From contig JARULB010000001.1 of the NCBI GenBank assembly GCA_029688905.1, positions 496,001-560,000 of the forward strand: a stretch of 64,000 nucleotides of DNA, read 5' to 3'. Shown here piece by piece: positions 8,137-19,182 of the stretch; the stretch's first letter is position 1; every line of letters begins with the position of its first letter. The notes below the pieces were generated by a model, which saw only the letters and a program-made list of their open reading frames with translations, was not told the origin of the DNA and ran no database searches. Source of the stretch: Balneolales bacterium ANBcel1 (lineage in GTDB: Bacteria > Bacteroidota > Rhodothermia > Balneolales > Natronogracilivirgulaceae). Both the position numbers and the translations under genes were made by a program.

Positions 8137-10620
8137 TTATTTCACCAGCATCATTCTCCGTACATCGCTGAACGATCCGGCCTGCAGGCGGTACAGGTAG
8201 ACGCCGCTGGCCAGGTTGCTGCCGTCGAAGGTCACCGAATACTGCCCCGGAGCCTGCGCCGTGTTGTTTACCAGTGTCTGTACGAGACGGCCGGTAATAT
8301 CGTAGACCTGCAGCGAGACATCCGCCTGCTCGGCAACTTCATACCGGATCTGCGTGGTCGGGTTGAACGGGTTGGGATAGTTTTGAGAGAGTTCGAATCT
8401 CACCGGAGTCGCATCGTCTCTCACATCGGTGGGGGCAGGCGGCACCCAGTTCTGCACATATTCGATCAGCCATTTCAGTGCCGGACGTTCCTCGCCGTTG
8501 GGATAAATCAGCTCGGCATCATCCATCCATATCCCGGGTCTCCATCCCCAGAAAGTGATGCCCTCCACGGCAGGATGCTCCCAGAACACCGGGAAAATGC
8601 GTTGCATGTTTTCAAGCTGAAGCTGGTCTGAAGCCTCCTGCGACAAGCTCGAGTTCCCCTGGATGTCCATTTCGGTGGCCTGAATGGGCAATCCGGTTTC
8701 GGCCAAATAGTCCAGAACGGAACGTATCTGATTTTGCGAGCCCGGGGTCGAGAAGGCATGGGCCTGAACGCCGATTACATCAATCAAGTCCCGTTCCATG
8801 AGGTCTTCGATGATTCGACGGTAGTTCCGGGCGTTCTGGGTGCCCCAGGTGTTGCTGCTCACGATGTTGTAGTCATTGATCATGAGCTTGCTGTTGGGGA
8901 ATCGCTCACGGGCCATTTCAAAGGCGGTGATGATCCAGTCGTGACCGGTTTCACCGGTTCCGCCAAGAGCTTCAATATAGTTGGCATCGCCGCTTATACC
9001 GTCAGGCAGCTGGTGGTTGTTGGAACCTTCGTTCACCACCTCCACATACTCCATGTCCGGGTAGCGCACGGCCAGGGTGTCGTACCACTGGGTGATGGCT
9101 TCAAGCTGTTCTTCCGTGCTCAGGTCATTGATCCAGCCAGGCTGCTGTCCGCCCCAGGTAAGCACGTGAAATCGGTACGGGAATCCGTTATCCCTGGCGA
9201 GTTGGTAGCTGGCATCCAGATTGGTCCAGTTGTAGGTCCCTCGCGTACCTTCCACACTTCCCCATTTACCGGCGTTTTCGGCGGTTACCTGGTTCCAGTA
9301 ATTGGCAAAATTGGCAATTTGGGGTGGTGACCAGATGTTGCCAATCCACTTGTCCTGCCCATCGGCAATGGGCGGACCGGGATGGATTTCGAAAGGATCA
9401 TCCGGAAATTCGGAATAACCGGGGGTTACGTTATTCAAATTGGAAACCGTAAAGAACAGGTCGGAACGTCCGAACGCGAATTTGTGCAGGTGGGTTTCGT
9501 CTTCACGCGCACCGATCCAGAATGATACGGTAGTCGAGTCTTCAAACACATGGTAGGTAACCGACTCTTCATGGTAATTACCTTGTGAGATATTTATCCA
9601 TCTCCAATCTCCAGATGCCGAACTTTCCCCGGTAACAACTTCATGCGGTTGAGAAGCTCCGACACCAACAAGTCCGTTGGCAACAATCCAACCATCTATA
9701 CTTGCCGGATCCGGTTCGGTGAAAAGCGAATCCGGATAAAAGAAGCTGTCGGAGTCAAACTCAGCAACATCTGTCCTGACCCTTGCAAACAGATCGTATT
9801 CTCCTGCATAGGGGAAAAACACATCAAACTTGAGCAGGCGATCCTCGCTTCCTGGGATGTCAAGATTGTCGGTCACGGGATAGACATAGGTGATGGAATC
9901 TCCGTTATCTACCTCCTCGACGACTTCGAAGTCGGCACCTATCTCGGCATCGGCTACTTCCAGGACGATCGGTTTCCTGCGCGCAGGCGCTTCCTCGGTC
10001 TGCACGATTTGCAGGTTGTCGACATAAATGGTCTTGTCAACATTTTCCGGGAAGGAAAAATGAACGGGGACCCTGATGGGAAAACGCTGTTCGGCACTCT
10101 CAGGAACCGAAAAATCAAAGGTGTATTCCTGCCATTCATCGGTAGGCAATTGAAATCCTCCTCGCAGCGCGTTGAACTCGCCGTGATCTAAGTGCCAGAC
10201 GGAGAATACCGCGATCGCACCGGGCTCTTCCGCTCGTGCCCACATGGAGAAGGTGTATGAGGCACCCGCTTCCACATACAGATCATAGCCGCTGACCTGA
10301 ATATCCCAGGCATTATCTCCCAGTTCGTGCACGGTGAGCTTGACCGCACGTTCTCCGTGCTGTACCGGGTCGTCTACAATTTCAAACGTTGCGTCTCCAC
10401 CATTTGCCAGATACAGCTCCCAAAACGGCAAATGATAATCTGCGGTATCAACGACTCCAAGCTCGGAGTCTTCAAAGCTGCCATTTTCATTGACGATTAT
10501 TAAACCATTATCCGCATCGTTGTCATTATTGGCATTTGCAGTGCCAACGAGGAAAAGAAGCAGAATCAGAGACCAGGCAAGATGCCCCATCTTATTGCAA
10601 GCAGTAGTTTTATTTTCCAT
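8137..10620 (-). CDS. T9SS-secreted GH10 endo-xylanase with CBM4/9-like module
   Basis: 827 residues with signal peptide (WSLILLLFLVGTANA). Residues about 45-210 form a CBM4/9-like module (NGSFEDSELG ... TIYVDNLQIV). About 215-405 is a second beta-rich region, unassigned, which also occurs in the paralogue at 49122-51644. The GH10 barrel (about 425-735) carries the acid/base E531 in VVNEGSNN and the nucleophile E650 in ATEMDI. The last 80 residues are a T9SS sorting domain (QNYPNPFNPTTQIRYEV to MMLVK). It should cleave beta-1,4-xylan outside the cell. The upstream DNA (10867-10908) holds a 19-bp palindrome next to a GGAAGCG-type half site, shared with the CE1 and GH43 promoters. Confidence 0.92.
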   Translation of the reverse strand: MENKTTACNKMGHLAWSLILLLFLVGTANANNDNDADNGLIIVNENGSFEDSELGVVDTADYHLPFWELYLANGGDATFEIVDDPVQHGERAVKLTVHELGDNAWDIQVSGYDLYVEAGASYTFSMWARAEEPGAIAVFSVWHLDHGEFNALRGGFQLPTDEWQEYTFDFSVPESAEQRFPIRVPVHFSFPENVDKTIYVDNLQIVQTEEAPARRKPIVLEVADAEIGADFEVVEEVDNGDSITYVYPVTDNLDIPGSEDRLLKFDVFFPYAGEYDLFARVRTDVAEFDSDSFFYPDSLFTEPDPASIDGWIVANGLVGVGASQPHEVVTGESSASGDWRWINISQGNYHEESVTYHVFEDSTTVSFWIGAREDETHLHKFAFGRSDLFFTVSNLNNVTPGYSEFPDDPFEIHPGPPIADGQDKWIGNIWSPPQIANFANYWNQVTAENAGKWGSVEGTRGTYNWTNLDASYQLARDNGFPYRFHVLTWGGQQPGWINDLSTEEQLEAITQWYDTLAVRYPDMEYVEVVNEGSNNHQLPDGISGDANYIEALGGTGETGHDWIITAFEMARERFPNSKLMINDYNIVSSNTWGTQNARNYRRIIEDLMERDLIDVIGVQAHAFSTPGSQNQIRSVLDYLAETGLPIQATEMDIQGNSSLSQEASDQLQLENMQRIFPVFWEHPAVEGITFWGWRPGIWMDDAELIYPNGEERPALKWLIEYVQNWVPPAPTDVRDDATPVRFELSQNYPNPFNPTTQIRYEVAEQADVSLQVYDITGRLVQTLVNNTAQAPGQYSVTFDGSNLASGVYLYRLQAGSFSDVRRMMLVK

Positions 10621-11110
10621 ATCCTTGTATCAATTAGAGAATGACCAATCAATTGTGTATCAGGCTTTAAGCACTGATCGGCAGAAAAACAGCCTCTGCC
10701 GATTACATGCACAAACCGGAGGTGCTTGTTTCAAATCATCCGTCTTCCAACTTCAGAGTGGCAGTCGGGCACCCGGAATTACCCGCCACAGTTTCCGATC
10801 CGGGAGTGAACATTACGCTATACACACTTATGCTGAACTTTTCCAAAGCAGAGAAGGACTTATTATAAGTGTATCAAATACGTTTCTAAAATCCAATAAA
10901 AATCGCTTCCATAAATCGGCATATAGCTCCCGCAACACCGTAGTTGACAGGCTAACAATTACTTAATCAGAAAAAGAAAAAAATGTCTTTTTTTGGTTAA
11001 ACGTCATACAAAACGATTGACATAGGCAGATATCATCCTGTCGCTGGAGCGGATTTTCCCGGAGCGCGTCATAAAAGAAGAGGAGGCGGTCGGCTCCGGG
11101 TCGGGGTCAC
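10621..11110. other. Intergenic promoter region of the GH10 gene
   Basis: No gene is supported. The section at 10860-10910 holds the 19-bp palindrome and the AATCGCTT site. On the minus strand a TATAAT sequence overlaps the palindrome edge (around 10861-10866). The 3' side reaches the stop codon of the upstream esterase without a strong terminator. Confidence 0.6.
10867..10885 (-). promoter_or_regulatory. 19-bp palindrome AARTGTAY-N3-RTACAYTT, copy 1 (GH10)
   Basis: AAGTGTAT-CAA-ATACGTTT, two 8-bp half sites with 3-bp spacing and one mismatch to the consensus. It lies 246 bp upstream of the GH10 start. An imperfect AATCGCTT site follows at 10901-10908, giving the same layout as at 15186-15225. 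Confidence 0.55.
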
Positions 11111-12349
11111 TTACTCTTGAGTTACATTGCTCCAAAGATTTGGCAGAAACCGATAGTACAAAAGATGCCGCCAGGTTGACCAGTCATGACCTCCGTGTCC
11201 ACCGACATAGTACTCGTGAGTAATTTCATGGGCATTCAAGGCTTCGTGCAGTGCCGCAACCCTGTGATTAAAAAAACTGTGGACTTCCTTTGTCCCCTGG
11301 CCCACAAACAGATAGTTTACTTTGTCATTAACCCCGGGATCTGTCAGAAAATGTTTCAAAGTGGTTTCCGCATGAACGTCACCGGCACTGAGTATGCCGA
11401 AACTGGCAAACAGATCCAGGGAGCGAAAACCGATGACCATGCTATGCCGTCCGCCCATGGATAATCCTGAAAGAGCCCGGCCTTCCGGGCTTCGAATTGT
11501 GCGGTACTCCTGGTCAACAAACGGGATCACATGGCTCCTGAGCTCTTTTTCAAACAAGTCAAAGGTCAGTTCGGCGTGTCGAGGGTGATTTCTGTGGATG
11601 ATCTGGTTATTGGGGATCGCGATAATCATGGGCCTGGCATTATCTTCAGCCAGCAGGTTGTCCATGATAAAATTGACACGCCCGTCATAGACCCAGTTTG
11701 ATGGCAATTCACCACTTCCACCCACAAGGTAAAGCACCGGATACGATTTGGTTTCATCATAACCCGGCGGGGTGTACACATACAACTCACGATGACCGTT
11801 GGTTACTTCAGAGTGATAGACATGGCGGGTTACACGTCCATGCGGAACATTTTTGGCATCATAGTAAGACGGGCCGTCTCCGTGCACTACCAACTGGCTG
11901 TATGGTGGCATTGCTGTAAACGCGGCACGGGTGTTGCCTGGGTCGGCCATCTGAATTCCGTCTACTACGATGTGATAGGCGTACATGTCGGGTTTAAGCG
12001 GACCAATGGTCAACTCCCAGATACCATCCTCTTTTTTCTGAAAGGGAATGGGCTCCTCCCCCAGCTCATTGGATGTGTGGATGGCACCTGCAGGCAGCTT
12101 CACACTGCGTGCCTCTGGAGCGTAGATCCTGAATGTTACCGTCTGATCATCATGGACCTCAGGCGAGTTTACCGGAGCGCTGAACGGGGTCAGTCCCTCC
12201 TTGTCCCTGTGCGGATCAAATTCCAGGTTAACATTGGCTTGCTGTGCCGTTAACATCGCCGGCATCAATAATAACAGTACTGTAAATATGGCTGTTTTCC
12301 ATGTTTTTGCTGAATGAAGTATCGGGTTCAATATGTTTCCTCCGTTCAT
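11111..12349 (-). CDS. CE1-type esterase with CBM48-like N-terminal domain (third of three)
   Basis: 412 residues. A signal peptide (AIFTVLLLLMPAMLTAQ) is followed by a CBM48/E-set-like domain (about 45-165: VTFRIYAPEARSVKLP) and an alpha/beta-hydrolase domain of the esterase D/feruloyl-esterase type. The catalytic Ser is S297 in SGLSMGG and the likely His is in GGHGGHDWSTWR. It should remove acetyl or feruloyl esters from xylan. A strong Shine-Dalgarno GGAGG lies inside the first codons, 7 nt before a TTG at 12329-12331, so translation may really begin there; both starts keep the signal peptide. It is downstream of two similar esterases but 190 bp away, and more diverged than those two are from each other. 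Confidence 0.88.
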   Translation of the reverse strand: MNGGNILNPILHSAKTWKTAIFTVLLLLMPAMLTAQQANVNLEFDPHRDKEGLTPFSAPVNSPEVHDDQTVTFRIYAPEARSVKLPAGAIHTSNELGEEPIPFQKKEDGIWELTIGPLKPDMYAYHIVVDGIQMADPGNTRAAFTAMPPYSQLVVHGDGPSYYDAKNVPHGRVTRHVYHSEVTNGHRELYVYTPPGYDETKSYPVLYLVGGSGELPSNWVYDGRVNFIMDNLLAEDNARPMIIAIPNNQIIHRNHPRHAELTFDLFEKELRSHVIPFVDQEYRTIRSPEGRALSGLSMGGRHSMVIGFRSLDLFASFGILSAGDVHAETTLKHFLTDPGVNDKVNYLFVGQGTKEVHSFFNHRVAALHEALNAHEITHEYYVGGHGGHDWSTWRHLLYYRFLPNLWSNVTQE

Positions 12350-12539
12350 AATCAGTTGAGCTCAGATAAGTATGTTTTCATGATTCGCCAATCTGCCTGA
12401 GCAGGTGTTAGGCAATTCCGGGCAATGGCTTTTACCAGGCTTGGCATACATGTGCAGTTCCTCCCGACTCGAAATATAATTGCAAAATACCCTGCATATT
12501 CCATGAGGCCTGGAGTACCGCATCAATGATGCACAACAG

Positions 12540-14900
<2,361 letters not shown>

Positions 14901-15185
14901 TTATTTGCAGTCATAGCTGTTCTGCATAAAGCACGTAACTATAAACCTGTAACCTGAGGCAGGGTCTAAAATAATCTTGCCTGCCATTGTGTGTGTGCAA
15001 TATGGATACAAGGTCATGTGACCCGGTTTATGCAACGGACTTATGCAACCCTCCTGCTACCTGTAACACTCCTCAGTGTGATTTACCATTTAACTGTTCT
15101 TCGATCGCTTTCAGGAAGAATAGCATACTATTCCGATGGCCTTCGCCACCATAGACTTCCGCCGAAGAACGACCACACATATCAC

Positions 15186-15204
15186 AAGTGTACAAAATAC
15201 ATTT
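15186..15204 (-). promoter_or_regulatory. 19-bp palindrome, copy 2 (CE1 cluster)
   Basis: AAGTGTAC-AAA-ATACATTT. Half sites AAGTGTAC and AAATGTAT face each other around 3 bp. The surrounding 45 bp align with those at 10867-10910. Confidence 0.6.
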
Positions 15205-15217
15205 ATTAAATCAAAAA

Positions 15218-15225
15218 AAGCGCTT
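15218..15225. promoter_or_regulatory. AAGCGCTT palindrome, CE1 cluster promoter
   Basis: Perfect 8-bp palindrome in the context AAAAAAGCGCTTCCAC, resembling the LacI/CcpA-type core. It lies 13 bp beyond the 19-bp palindrome, about 345 bp upstream of the first esterase. Confidence 0.5.
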
Positions 15226-15345
15226 CCACTTTTGGCCGGATTTACAACAAATTACAACAAAATGGTATGGCTGTGCGGTTTCGGCTTTCACCTGCCGGGA
15301 GCATATGCAACCAACAGGGGTTGTGTTCGGCAAGTTAATCAGGTA

Positions 15346-17115
15346 TCAGAGCATACCTCGATCCTTGAGATTTTGAACCAGGTGTTCCTCATAAAACTTC
15401 GACTCATAATTATCCCGGATATCGGATATTACCCTCTCGTTGATGATATTTCGGTGGTGCTCCCGAAACCTGGTTTCAATGCGGTCCGACACTTCGTCAA
15501 AGCTAAGCTGCTTTTCCGGCAACACTCTGTTTGCCCAAACAAGGGCTGGGACAGCTCCCTTTTCGGGATGGTGAAACTCAACCGGGCCTATCACATCCCC
15601 CTGCTCAAGATCAATGACGACATGTTCTATTCCGGGTTGTGACCGTTGATTCCGAACATGCGTATTACCGTCACGATCCCGGTAAAAAACCCTAACCTGA
15701 ATTCTGTGTGCCAGTTCTGAAAAGGGCGTTCCGGCCTCGTACTGTGATTTCATTTCTTCAATCCGGGATTCACTTTCGGCATCGATAATCCGTGTATGGA
15801 CAGTTCTGAGCTGATAAAACAGGGAGTCCTTAACCTCTTCGTAAAAAGATATCAGTCTGTCTTCTGTCGATTCTGGAATCTGACTTTCTATCACATGATC
15901 ATTAAAAGCGATCAGAATCTCATTTCTAATTACCCAGTTGCGTGTGGCTGGTGTGAATATCTCTTCCAGCAGGCCGGCCTCTCTTGCAAGCTCACCTACC
16001 TTTTTCTCTCTGAGGGCGGAAACAATAAAGTTCCTGAGCCTCTCTTCTGCAAATGCAGGCGAGTCGGTCGGGATTAAAATGTTATTAAGCAGGTATAGGT
16101 ATTGTTCCAGGTCAACGGTATTGTCATTATATGTCAGTATCTCAAAATTGTTGCCGTGTTCCAGCTCTTCAGCGATAACGCTGCGGTAATGTCCTCCACT
16201 GAAAAAGTTTGGCTGTCTGGCCCACCTGTGAATAGTCTGAAATGCTTCGTCATTCCACTGCACTGATTCTTTCCCTACGAGGGATTCCAGGAAACGGTCA
16301 TACTCTTCCATACTTTTACTCGTGTAGGCATCCCTGACACGCCGCCTTACCTCTTCTTCCATTTCCTCAAAGGGATCAATACTTCTTTGGATGCGATCTG
16401 TGGCTTCCACGATGTAATACGCATTTTCATGTTGGATCACCTCCACATCTCCCACTTCCAATTCAAACACAACCGAATCAACGGGGAACATGACGCTTCT
16501 TCTCCATGTGGCCGGTTCGGCATATCCACCGGTTCGGGCGGACGCTTCATCCTGGGAATAGGCTTGAACGAGATCTGCAAAATTATCACCCGATTCTATT
16601 CTTTCAACAATCCCGGCGGCTTTCTCCTCCAGCGTCTCCTGCCGCTCTGATGCCTCATAGTGGTCTTCAAACAGTACAATCTGTCTGTACCTGACCTCAT
16701 GTTTCATGTTTTCATGGGCATCTCGAAGATAGGCCTCCGTGAGATACTCACCCAAAAACTCCTGTTCGAAGTATGCAGCCACCAGTTCTTCGTTGATATG
16801 TCTCTGCATGGGAAGAAGAAGCTCCTCTCTCTCATTCAGGTTTTCATCAAAAAAGCCAAATCGTTTATACTGATTGCCCACCATTTCGTTCATTACATTT
16901 TTATACCCCTCGAGCGCATCATCGTAGCGAACATGAGCCAACAAGTTTTGCGCATATGCATGCAGATCACCAAACGTCAGTTTATATGAGTCACCAATCG
17001 TATAAATAACATCTGACCCTACATCATGGTCTTCATTTCTTTCAGCATCCTGACAACCAGCTGCAAATACAAGTAATAGTAAAACAATCGAAAGTTTCTG
17101 ATGATACCGATGCAT
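15346..17115 (-). CDS. Parvulin-type peptidyl-prolyl isomerase lipoprotein
   Basis: 589 residues from the ATG at 17115, which directly precedes a lipoprotein signal (KLSIVLLLLVFAAGC). The PpiC/rotamase domain lies at about 135-240 (RYRQIVLFEDHY, TGGYAEPATWR, VIQHENAYYIVEATD). The rest is helical, as in SurA/PrsA-like chaperones, and a second degenerate parvulin-like segment is near the C-terminus (VRVFYRDRDGNTHVRN). It probably folds exported or outer-membrane proteins in the periplasm, and the position after the receptor and beta-helix genes suggests those as clients. A terminator at 17161-17203 separates it from them. The C-terminal segment is homologous to the fragment at 39367-39872. Confidence 0.83.
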   Translation of the reverse strand: MHRYHQKLSIVLLLLVFAAGCQDAERNEDHDVGSDVIYTIGDSYKLTFGDLHAYAQNLLAHVRYDDALEGYKNVMNEMVGNQYKRFGFFDENLNEREELLLPMQRHINEELVAAYFEQEFLGEYLTEAYLRDAHENMKHEVRYRQIVLFEDHYEASERQETLEEKAAGIVERIESGDNFADLVQAYSQDEASARTGGYAEPATWRRSVMFPVDSVVFELEVGDVEVIQHENAYYIVEATDRIQRSIDPFEEMEEEVRRRVRDAYTSKSMEEYDRFLESLVGKESVQWNDEAFQTIHRWARQPNFFSGGHYRSVIAEELEHGNNFEILTYNDNTVDLEQYLYLLNNILIPTDSPAFAEERLRNFIVSALREKKVGELAREAGLLEEIFTPATRNWVIRNEILIAFNDHVIESQIPESTEDRLISFYEEVKDSLFYQLRTVHTRIIDAESESRIEEMKSQYEAGTPFSELAHRIQVRVFYRDRDGNTHVRNQRSQPGIEHVVIDLEQGDVIGPVEFHHPEKGAVPALVWANRVLPEKQLSFDEVSDRIETRFREHHRNIINERVISDIRDNYESKFYEEHLVQNLKDRGML

Positions 17116-17160
17116 ATAGTTTAATTTATCGTAAGACATTCCATTACCAGGGTATAATAT

Positions 17161-17203
17161 CTATAAAAGCCCTGACTAAAAAATTAGCCAGGGCTTTTTA
17201 TAG
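17161..17203 (-). terminator. Intrinsic terminator after the beta-helix gene
   Basis: Long hairpin with arms CTATAAAAGCCCTG and CAGGGCTTTTTATAG around a short A-rich loop. On the minus strand it ends in T-rich sequence, 37 bp past the beta-helix stop codon. Confidence 0.8.
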
Positions 17204-17239
17204 AATACGTGCTATAAGAGTCTGAGTTAGCGCAGATTC

Positions 17240-19084
17240 TTATTTAATCAGTGTCATTGTACGTGCTTGTACCTGATCACCGACCGTCAGACGGTATACA
17301 TATACACCACTGCTGACGGACATTCCTGATTGTGTTTCGGCATTCCAGGTCACCGTATGGGAACCGGCATTCATGGAGTCGTTAATCAGGGTGGTAACAA
17401 GCTTGCCGGTAACATCAAATACTTCAAGTTTTACATCAGCGTTGTTCTGCAGTGTAAAGCGGATTTGAGTTGCCGGGTTGAACGGGTTCGGATAGTTCTG
17501 TGCCAGTTCAAAGCTGGTCGGGCTTTGCGGCATTCTATCCGGATTTTCAACAGAAACAGTTCCGAACTGAGGATCACGGCCTTCGTTAAGTGCGCTTTCC
17601 AGTTCAGCGTACAGGGCTTCCTTGTCTGCTTCGAATTGAGCCTTGCTGTCAGCAAACCAGTTGAGGTCACCAAGCGGCATGCCGCCAAGTCCGGCAGTCA
17701 GGTATGCACTGTTGCTGTAGGAAAGGTCAACCGGAATTGGCCAGTCCGGATATGGCATCATACCATCATCGCCACCTCTTTCTGTTTGTCTTTCCGGATC
17801 GATTCTCCACTTGGGCAACACATAGGGCCCGTCATCTGCGGTATCGACACTGAAGAGAATCAGCTCTTCAACCATTTCTGTCATCAGGTTTTCCGGATTG
17901 ACGAAATCGGGATTGCCTCCCATGACCCAGTTGCCTTCGTTGAAGAGCGGATAACGATCGTTGTCATCAAAGATCTCCTGGGTTCTGGAGTTCATGGTGA
18001 TCATCTGTGTGACCCAGTCACTACGATCCTGAGCTTCATTTTCGTTCAACTGCTGGACGATCTGGTCGAGTCGCTCATCCCAGAATACTCCATTGTTGAA
18101 GACCAGAATTTTTCTGTCAGCATCGCCATAACCTTCAAACGCTTCATCTCCTTCCGGCAGATGATTCACGTTGATAATACCGTGAGGCAGTTCATCCTGA
18201 TCCGTTTCCTCGATATCCAGACCGGGGAAATAACCCTGAACATTACTGTTCACGAACAGGTTGTTGGTAACTGTCAGGTTGGTATGATAGCCGAAGCTTG
18301 TGAAAAGCTGACCGGCAGCATTCACAAAGGTGTTGTGGTTGATAAACGCCCTTTCAAAATAGAAGCCGCGGAACTTGTACATCATACCCTGGGCCATCAC
18401 ATGCGTTGAGTTTTCAACAACAAGTTCACCGGTCGGGTGGGAAGTGTTGTCATAGACACCGCCATTTCTACGGCAAGCCTCACCGCTCATGTTCGCGAAG
18501 TAACTGTCACGGATATGCAGACTCGTATTGGGCACTGAGTTGGACTGAACAAAGATCCAGTTGTTATGCTCCAGGAGAACGTTATCAAATGTAAGCGTTT
18601 TTCCGGCTGTCTGAGCTTCAATAAGAGCCCATCCCTGGCTGTTATCCGTCGCACTTGCAGACGAAATCAGGTTTTTGAGGGTCAGGTCTTCACGGAACAT
18701 GAAGAAACCTCCGTTCGTGGCAGCACCTTCCACTGTAGAGCCGTGGATGTTAGGAGGCATTTGCTCACTTTGGCTTTGCACCAAGCGAGTATTGTCTGCG
18801 CCAACAACACGTATATGCCGTTCCGGCGTTGTCATTTGTCTTGTAAACCAGTAAACTCCACCGGGTACAAGTTCATATACACGTCCTTCCGGTGCATCTT
18901 CATCCAACTCGATGGCGTCTGCAAGGGTGTTGTCCAAAAACGATCCCGACACAACCGCGTCAAGGACGACAACGGTATCACCGCGTGTTTCAATGATAAC
19001 ATCATCCCACTCCTGTGCCACTGTGGAATTCAATCCCACCAAACACATCAATGCGACGAGCAACGGTAGCATTCTTTTACTCAT
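17240..19084 (-). CDS. T9SS-secreted parallel beta-helix protein, partner of the TonB receptor
   Basis: 614 residues with signal peptide (LLVALMCLVGLNSTVA), strong Shine-Dalgarno AGGAGG 9 nt before the ATG, and a C-terminal T9SS domain (QNYPNPFNPATQIRFTL to MTLIK). The body looks like a right-handed beta-helix: repeated short strands such as LTLKNLIS, LTFDNVLLEHN, LHIRDSYFANMSG, LTVTNNLFVNS. Similar folds occur in pectate lyases and chondroitinases, but no catalytic residue pattern is evident, so lyase activity should not be assumed. It follows the TonB receptor by 98 bp, the position where SusD would be in a classical Sus system. A glycan-capture or glycan-cleaving surface role is an inference. 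Confidence 0.8.
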   Translation of the reverse strand: MSKRMLPLLVALMCLVGLNSTVAQEWDDVIIETRGDTVVVLDAVVSGSFLDNTLADAIELDEDAPEGRVYELVPGGVYWFTRQMTTPERHIRVVGADNTRLVQSQSEQMPPNIHGSTVEGAATNGGFFMFREDLTLKNLISSASATDNSQGWALIEAQTAGKTLTFDNVLLEHNNWIFVQSNSVPNTSLHIRDSYFANMSGEACRRNGGVYDNTSHPTGELVVENSTHVMAQGMMYKFRGFYFERAFINHNTFVNAAGQLFTSFGYHTNLTVTNNLFVNSNVQGYFPGLDIEETDQDELPHGIINVNHLPEGDEAFEGYGDADRKILVFNNGVFWDERLDQIVQQLNENEAQDRSDWVTQMITMNSRTQEIFDDNDRYPLFNEGNWVMGGNPDFVNPENLMTEMVEELILFSVDTADDGPYVLPKWRIDPERQTERGGDDGMMPYPDWPIPVDLSYSNSAYLTAGLGGMPLGDLNWFADSKAQFEADKEALYAELESALNEGRDPQFGTVSVENPDRMPQSPTSFELAQNYPNPFNPATQIRFTLQNNADVKLEVFDVTGKLVTTLINDSMNAGSHTVTWNAETQSGMSVSSGVYVYRLTVGDQVQARTMTLIK

Positions 19085-19119
19085 AATATTGAGCCTCCTG
19101 TTTATTTGTTTTATTGATT

Positions 19120-19155
19120 AGGGCAGGGAGCATAATGGGATATACTCCCTACCCT
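19120..19155. terminator. Hairpin between TonB receptor and beta-helix genes
   Basis: Arms AGGGCAGGGAG and CTCCCTACCCT with one mismatch and a 14-nt loop. The T-run lies on the plus-strand side, so for the minus-strand genes it is more likely an RNA-stabilising or attenuating hairpin than a strong terminator. Confidence 0.5.
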
Positions 19156-19182
19156 TTTTGGGTGAATCGTTTCAACTACTTT

